A DNA stretch of 7,807 nt from an uncultured Mycoplasmatota bacterium (GTDB lineage Bacteria > Bacillota_I > Bacilli_A > RF39 > UBA660), in NCBI GenBank assembly GCA_900543675.1, contig UQRY01000042.1, positions 1 to 7,807 of the forward strand, given 5' to 3'. Positions 4,767 through 7,807 of the stretch are shown here, piece by piece. Below the pieces are notes generated by a model. The model saw only the letters and a list, made by a program, of their open reading frames with translations. It ran no database searches and was not told where the DNA came from. Each line of letters opens with the position of its first letter. Position 1 is the first letter of the stretch. Made by a program: the position numbers and the translations under genes.

Positions 4767-5897
4767 TTATTCTAGATTTTTTTGTAGATCTTTTAAACTT
4801 TGTAAAAATTCATTTGTTCTTTGTATTTCTGCTTCCATCTCAGCAACATTCGTTGTATTTTTTGTCACAACTGGTTCTTGTTGAATACCATAAACAGGAG
4901 AAATCATTGGACTACTTTTGAATCTTGTTGTTCTAGGAATATTGTTGTTGACTGGATTTTGTTGTTGGTTAGCTACTGAAACAGTTGTTTGATGCGGAAC
5001 AGTTGATGCTTTTTCTACAGTTGAAGTTGTATGTAATTCTGAAGATATTTGCTGAACAGTTGAAGGTTGAGGTTGAACTGACTGAGCTTCTACTTGAGAC
5101 CGATACAACTCTTCCATATTAATTGGTAAACTGTCATCGTTCATATATTGTGTTTTCTCGTTTTCGTTATATAGCTTATCAAATTTTTCTTTAAGTTCGA
5201 CATAGCTGATAATCGCATCTTTTTCTTGCTCTTCTTCAAATTTTGCATATTTATCGATTGCTTGTTCGTCATTTACGGCTTTTTCTAATTCTCGTGTAAT
5301 TGCTTCAACATCAATTTGTGCTTGAGTTTTTTCTAATTCAGGTTCCTGATATATTTCTTCCGTAGTATCTGTTTCCCATATACTTTGATCAATATCGTTA
5401 GTTTGAATAATTTGTTTTTTCTCATCACTATCTAAAATTTCGATTTCTTCGTGAATATGATTTTGTTTTTCGATAATTGGTTCTACTCTTCTATTATTTA
5501 AACCCGGAGTTTCTTGAACGTTCGTTTTTTCTGGAGTAGATGGTTTTACACTTTCAATTGGAGTAACTGATACTGATTGGTTTGGCATTATTGTTGGCGT
5601 TTTCTTTATTGATTCTTCTACATTTGACTGAGTCACTGCTTCTACTTTTACTTGTTTTTCTGCTTCTTTTATTGCTGCTGCTTGTTTTTCTTCTTGTTCT
5701 GCTCTTTCTGCTTCCAATCGTAAGTTATTTAAGCGTTTAGATAATTTCCTACTATCAAAAAGATTATCTTTCTTGCGACTTTTTACTTTATCAACGATTA
5801 AAATAACTGCGATTAATAGAATAACCGCAATAATTAACCCATAGACTAAAAATAATTCTCTGCTGATATTATTTCCAATGATACTGACAATATTCAC
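4767..5897 (-). CDS. Single-pass membrane protein with long low-complexity tail (unrecognised)
   Basis: I chose GTG 5895-5897, with GGGGTGA a few bases upstream overlapping the rsmE stop. This gives 376 residues; an in-frame upstream start at 5933 would overlap rsmE. Residues about 15-36 form one membrane helix (LFLVYGLIIAVILLIAVILIV), followed by a basic stretch (DKVKSRKK), which suggests the bulk is cytosolic. Residues 45-85 are charged and probably coiled coil (KLSKRLNNLRLEAERAEQEE). The middle is low-complexity, rich in Glu, Gln, Thr, Val and Pro, and probably disordered. A final short helical segment (MEAEIQRTNEFLQSLKDLQKN) could be a docking motif. I do not recognise a family. A scaffold or division/envelope role is conceivable but not shown. 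It is tightly linked to rsmE, with the start 8 bases past that stop. Confidence 0.75.
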   Translation of the reverse strand: MNIVSIIGNNISRELFLVYGLIIAVILLIAVILIVDKVKSRKKDNLFDSRKLSKRLNNLRLEAERAEQEEKQAAAIKEAEKQVKVEAVTQSNVEESIKKTPTIMPNQSVSVTPIESVKPSTPEKTNVQETPGLNNRRVEPIIEKQNHIHEEIEILDSDEKKQIIQTNDIDQSIWETDTTEEIYQEPELEKTQAQIDVEAITRELEKAVNDEQAIDKYAKFEEEQEKDAIISYVELKEKFDKLYNENEKTQYMNDDSLPINMEELYRSQVEAQSVQPQPSTVQQISSELHTTSTVEKASTVPHQTTVSVANQQQNPVNNNIPRTTRFKSSPMISPVYGIQQEPVVTKNTTNVAEMEAEIQRTNEFLQSLKDLQKNLE

Positions 5898-5904
5898 TAC
5901 TTCT

Positions 5905-6621
5905 TCACCCCATATCCTGATAACGTACAGCACTCATGATGAAAAGTCCGGCCGTTTCTGTTCTTAATACGGTATCACCTAATGATACTCTCTGGAACCC
6001 ACTATCCATTAAGGTTTGTTCTTCTTGATCACTTAAACCACCCTCGGGTCCTATTACAAATAACATTGTAGCACTATTTGGGATGTTTGATAACAGTTTT
6101 TTGAGATTTTTCTCTTTTTCTGATACGGAGCAAATGATTTTGACATCGTAGTTGTCTAACTGAGATAATTCTCTTAAAGAAAGTATAGAATGAATTTTAA
6201 CCAAATCAGTTCGTTTAGATTGTTCTGATGCCTCTTTGACTATTTTTTCCCATCTAATTTTTCTCTTTTCGTCTTGTTTATCTGCCTTTACTATCGAACG
6301 TTCAGCACAAAAAGGGATAATTTCTGTTACCCCTAACTCGGTCGCTTTTTGTAAGATGTAATCCATTTTTTGCTCTTTTACTAACGCTTGAGCAAGAGTA
6401 ATTGGACGAATATGTTGTTTAGAAGAAGCTAATTCTTCGATTAATTTGGCTTGTACTTGATCGTCTAAAGCTTCGATTTGACCCAAATAAACTTTTTCTT
6501 GATAGACTATCTCTATCTTATCTCCTATTTTCATTCGCATTACTCTTTTGATATGATAACTATCTTCTGTTCCTAGTATCACTTTATCTTCTTGTATATT
6601 TTTTACAAAGTATCTCTGCAT
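5905..6621 (-). CDS. rsmE: 16S rRNA (uracil-1498-N3)-methyltransferase RsmE
   Basis: The enzyme transfers a methyl group from S-adenosylmethionine to N3 of U1498 in 16S rRNA of the small subunit. The 238 residues match the usual length. The N-terminal PUA-like RNA-binding part (1-70) begins MQRYFV. The SPOUT-type methyltransferase domain follows with KATELGV (92-98), the FVIGPEGG motif (188-195) and LGDTVLRTETA (214-224), which form the trefoil-knot cofactor site. The ATG at 6619-6621 follows an AGGTGGG Shine-Dalgarno. A terminator separates it from lepB upstream on the same strand, so it probably has its own promoter or relies on readthrough. The membrane-protein gene follows directly. Confidence 0.95.
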   Translation of the reverse strand: MQRYFVKNIQEDKVILGTEDSYHIKRVMRMKIGDKIEIVYQEKVYLGQIEALDDQVQAKLIEELASSKQHIRPITLAQALVKEQKMDYILQKATELGVTEIIPFCAERSIVKADKQDEKRKIRWEKIVKEASEQSKRTDLVKIHSILSLRELSQLDNYDVKIICSVSEKEKNLKKLLSNIPNSATMLFVIGPEGGLSDQEEQTLMDSGFQRVSLGDTVLRTETAGLFIMSAVRYQDMG

Positions 6622-6631
6622 ATTCCCACCT

Positions 6632-6644
6632 GTAAACAGTTTAC
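6632..6644. promoter_or_regulatory. Perfect GTAAAC/GTTTAC palindrome before rsmE
   Basis: GTAAAC (6632-6637) and GTTTAC (6639-6644) flank one base, immediately upstream of the rsmE Shine-Dalgarno. It may be a repressor operator; weak TTTACT and TAAACT boxes with 17 bases between them overlap it on the minus strand. A 13-bp palindrome in AT-rich DNA can occur by chance. Confidence 0.25.
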
Positions 6645-6679
6645 CGAATAATCCTTAGAAAGTAAATAATTAGTGCATG

Positions 6680-6702
6680 AAAAAAAGAGAATTTCTTCTC
6701 TT
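6680..6702 (-). terminator. Rho-independent terminator after lepB
   Basis: On the minus strand AAGAGAA, a GAAA tetraloop and TTCTCTT are followed by a run of T (complement of A at 6680-6686). The stem overlaps the lepB stop codon (6701-6703). Confidence 0.75.
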
Positions 6703-7222
6703 AATCCACGCTGCCAAATCTAGAGAATGGGAAAATAATAAATCTAGCATGACCTAAGATATCTTTTTTATTCACTACACCGATGATTCTACTATCAATA
6801 GAATCTTCTCGATTATCCCCTAAAATAAAATAATAATCTTCAGGAATCTTTTCTAAATTAAAATTACCTAAATCAAAATCATAAGTGGTTCCCTTTCCAT
6901 AAGGATCTTCTACTTCTTTTCCATTAATATATAATTTGTTATCTTTATACTCGATATCTTCACCTGGTAGTCCGATTACTCGTTTGATTAACTTCGTACC
7001 ACCAGACTCTAAAACGATAACATCAAAACGCTTAATATCACTAAAGCGATAACTGATTTTATCTAAAATCATCACATCATTTTCATGTAAAGTGTTTTCC
7101 ATGCTGGCGCCATTTACTAAAATGGTAGAGAATAAAAATTGTTTTACCAATAATACTACTAGAATTATTCCTAGATATGGTAATAGTTCTAAAACTATTT
7201 TTTTTAATTTCTTTCCATCCAT
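6701..7222 (-). CDS. lepB: Type I signal peptidase
   Basis: This protease removes signal peptides from exported proteins on the outer face of the membrane. The 173 residues suit the short Bacillota type. One N-terminal anchor lies at about 13-33. Box B is NGASMENTL with catalytic Ser40. The general base Lys80 lies in KLIKRVIGLPGED. The GDNRxxSxDSR box is at 135-145. Ser-Lys type with only one anchor indicates a bacterial P-type enzyme, not the ER or SipW type. The start is ATG 7220-7222 with a weak AGG Shine-Dalgarno about 10 bases before. It lies downstream of rplS behind a terminator-like hairpin, so its level may depend on readthrough. It could process the exported protein at the left edge; prepilins need a different peptidase. 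Confidence 0.95.
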   Translation of the reverse strand: MDGKKLKKIVLELLPYLGIILVVLLVKQFLFSTILVNGASMENTLHENDVMILDKISYRFSDIKRFDVIVLESGGTKLIKRVIGLPGEDIEYKDNKLYINGKEVEDPYGKGTTYDFDLGNFNLEKIPEDYYFILGDNREDSIDSRIIGVVNKKDILGHARFIIFPFSRFGSVD

Positions 7223-7236
7223 AGTTTATACCTAAA

Positions 7237-7262
7237 GAAAAAAATAAGACAACGTCTTATTT
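7237..7262 (-). terminator. Terminator or attenuator between rplS and lepB
   Basis: On the minus strand AAATAAGAC, loop GTT and GTCTTATTT are followed by more T and a C. It overlaps the rplS stop codon (7257-7259). The A-T-rich stem suggests partial termination, allowing some readthrough into lepB, which has no obvious promoter of its own in the 34-base gap. Confidence 0.7.
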
Positions 7263-7604
7263 ATCTCTTCTTTCTTTAATTTTGTATTGACCAACTAATC
7301 CTCGTAAGAAAGTTAATTTAGAACGTCTTACTTTACCTTTACGGACAACAGTAATCTTCGCAATTTTTGGTGAATGAACTGGAAAAATTCTTTCTACGCC
7401 AATTCCTGAAGACATTTTTCTTACTGTGAATGTCTCAGATACGCCACCACTACGACGAGCGATTACAACACCTTCAAAAGATTGAATTCTTTCACGCTTT
7501 CCTTCGATAATTTTTACATCAACCTTTACTGTATCTCCTACTCTAAATTCAGGAATATTAGGGTTGATCTGTTTGGCATTGATCTTGTCTATAACATTTG
7601 CCAT
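7257..7604 (-). CDS. rplS: 50S ribosomal protein L19
   Basis: This is a structural protein of the large ribosomal subunit, located near the 30S-50S interface. The 115 residues are full length. Family hallmarks are PEFRVGDTVKVDVKI (19-33), the FEGVVIARR segment, VRKMSSGIGVERIFPVHSP and the C-terminal VRRSKLTFLRGLVGQYKIKER. The ATG is preceded by AAAGGAGAT at a good distance. A strong promoter and a likely autoregulatory leader lie upstream. In many Bacillota rplS follows trmD; the upstream gene here is outside the window. Confidence 0.97.
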   Translation of the reverse strand: MANVIDKINAKQINPNIPEFRVGDTVKVDVKIIEGKRERIQSFEGVVIARRSGGVSETFTVRKMSSGIGVERIFPVHSPKIAKITVVRKGKVRRSKLTFLRGLVGQYKIKERRDK

Positions 7605-7633
7605 TTCGATATCTCCTTTCTTTGTTTTTTTCC

Positions 7634-7692
7634 AGTAATCATATCCAATATATATTATTTATTCATTCTTTAAAGACATCGGATTACTAACG
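7634..7692 (-). ncRNA. Probable ribosomal protein L19 leader RNA
   Basis: In the 5' UTR, AGTAATC (minus strand, 7682-7688) pairs with GATTACT (7634-7640). An inner CGAT can pair with ATTG, leaving a bulge. An L19 leader motif upstream of rplS is established in low-GC Gram-positives. The position, length and terminal pairing fit. I have not matched its full consensus. Confidence 0.5.
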
Positions 7693-7698
7693 AGTAAG

Positions 7699-7727
7699 AT
7701 TATACCATAGTCTATCAAGGAATGCAA
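7699..7727 (-). promoter_or_regulatory. Sigma-A promoter of rplS
   Basis: On the minus strand TTGCAT (7722-7727), a 17-base spacer and a perfect TATAAT (7699-7704), with TG two bases before the -10 (extended -10 like). Transcription would begin near 7692, directly before the L19 leader. Confidence 0.85.
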
Positions 7728-7762
7728 TTGTTTTTTTACTATTTTAGAATTCACGTAGATTT

Positions 7763-7807
7763 TTATTTGAAATTCCGTTTTATGGCAAAAAGCTGAAATA
7801 AGTCTGA
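7763..7807 (-). other. Possible 3' tail of an upstream gene
   Basis: From the right edge the minus strand is open for 14 codons (SDLFQLFAIKRNFK) and then TAA at 7763-7765. It could be the end of a gene preceding rplS. It is too short to recognise, and the length is easily reached by chance. Confidence 0.2.

Noticed and set aside
7482..7673. Plus-strand 63-codon frame across the rplS start and leader
   Set aside because: It is antisense to L19 codons and the leader RNA; its Phe/Tyr-rich composition is typical of a shadow frame.

Overview
The window looks like a chromosomal segment of a low-GC Bacillota, possibly a gut Bacilli, Erysipelotrichia or RF39-type lineage. The base composition is strongly AT-rich, Shine-Dalgarno sites are GGAGG-type, and promoters are TTGNNN/TATAAT-like. 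TGG is used for tryptophan and TGA serves as a stop, so the standard bacterial code applies. The lineage is an inference; no marker gene here fixes the species.

Layout. (1) At 1-256, on the minus strand, is the 5' part of a membrane-anchored or exported protein that runs off the left edge. (2) From about 368 to 3591 is a compact mobile element of about 3.2 kb. It has imperfect terminal inverted repeats, short internal repeats near the ends, and a co-directional operon: a DUF6431-like zinc-finger protein, a D,D-35-E transposase of the IS481/TniA/Mu type, an ExeA/TniB-like AAA+ ATPase, and a small fourth gene broken by a 10-bp tandem duplication. (3) The element sits inside a minus-strand prepilin gene (5' part 3596-3844). 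Joining the flanks across a 4-bp TATA duplication gives an in-frame C-terminal continuation ending at 296, just before the gene in (1). The pilin and gene (1) were therefore probably neighbours in one surface or pilus operon. (4) At 4165-4743, on the plus strand, is a YigZ/IMPACT-family protein with its own promoter. It converges on a bidirectional terminator. (5) From 4767 to 7604, on the minus strand, is a housekeeping block read right to left: rplS (ribosomal protein L19, with a good promoter and a likely L19 leader), lepB-type signal peptidase I, rsmE, and a single-pass membrane protein with a long low-complexity tail.

How the parts fit. The transposase, ATPase and zinc-finger protein probably form a transposition machine: DDE catalysis, an AAA+ regulator or target selector, and an accessory DNA-binding factor. 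Three features suggest control of its expression or decay. The 5' leader can fold so that the first gene's Shine-Dalgarno is either buried or free. The transposase's apparent ATG start is in the wrong frame by one base at an A8 run, so translation needs slippage or the gene is mutated. The fourth gene is frameshifted. The most unusual part of the window is this DUF6431/DDE/AAA+/small-ORF element and its insertion in a pilin gene. The right-hand half is ordinary core genome.
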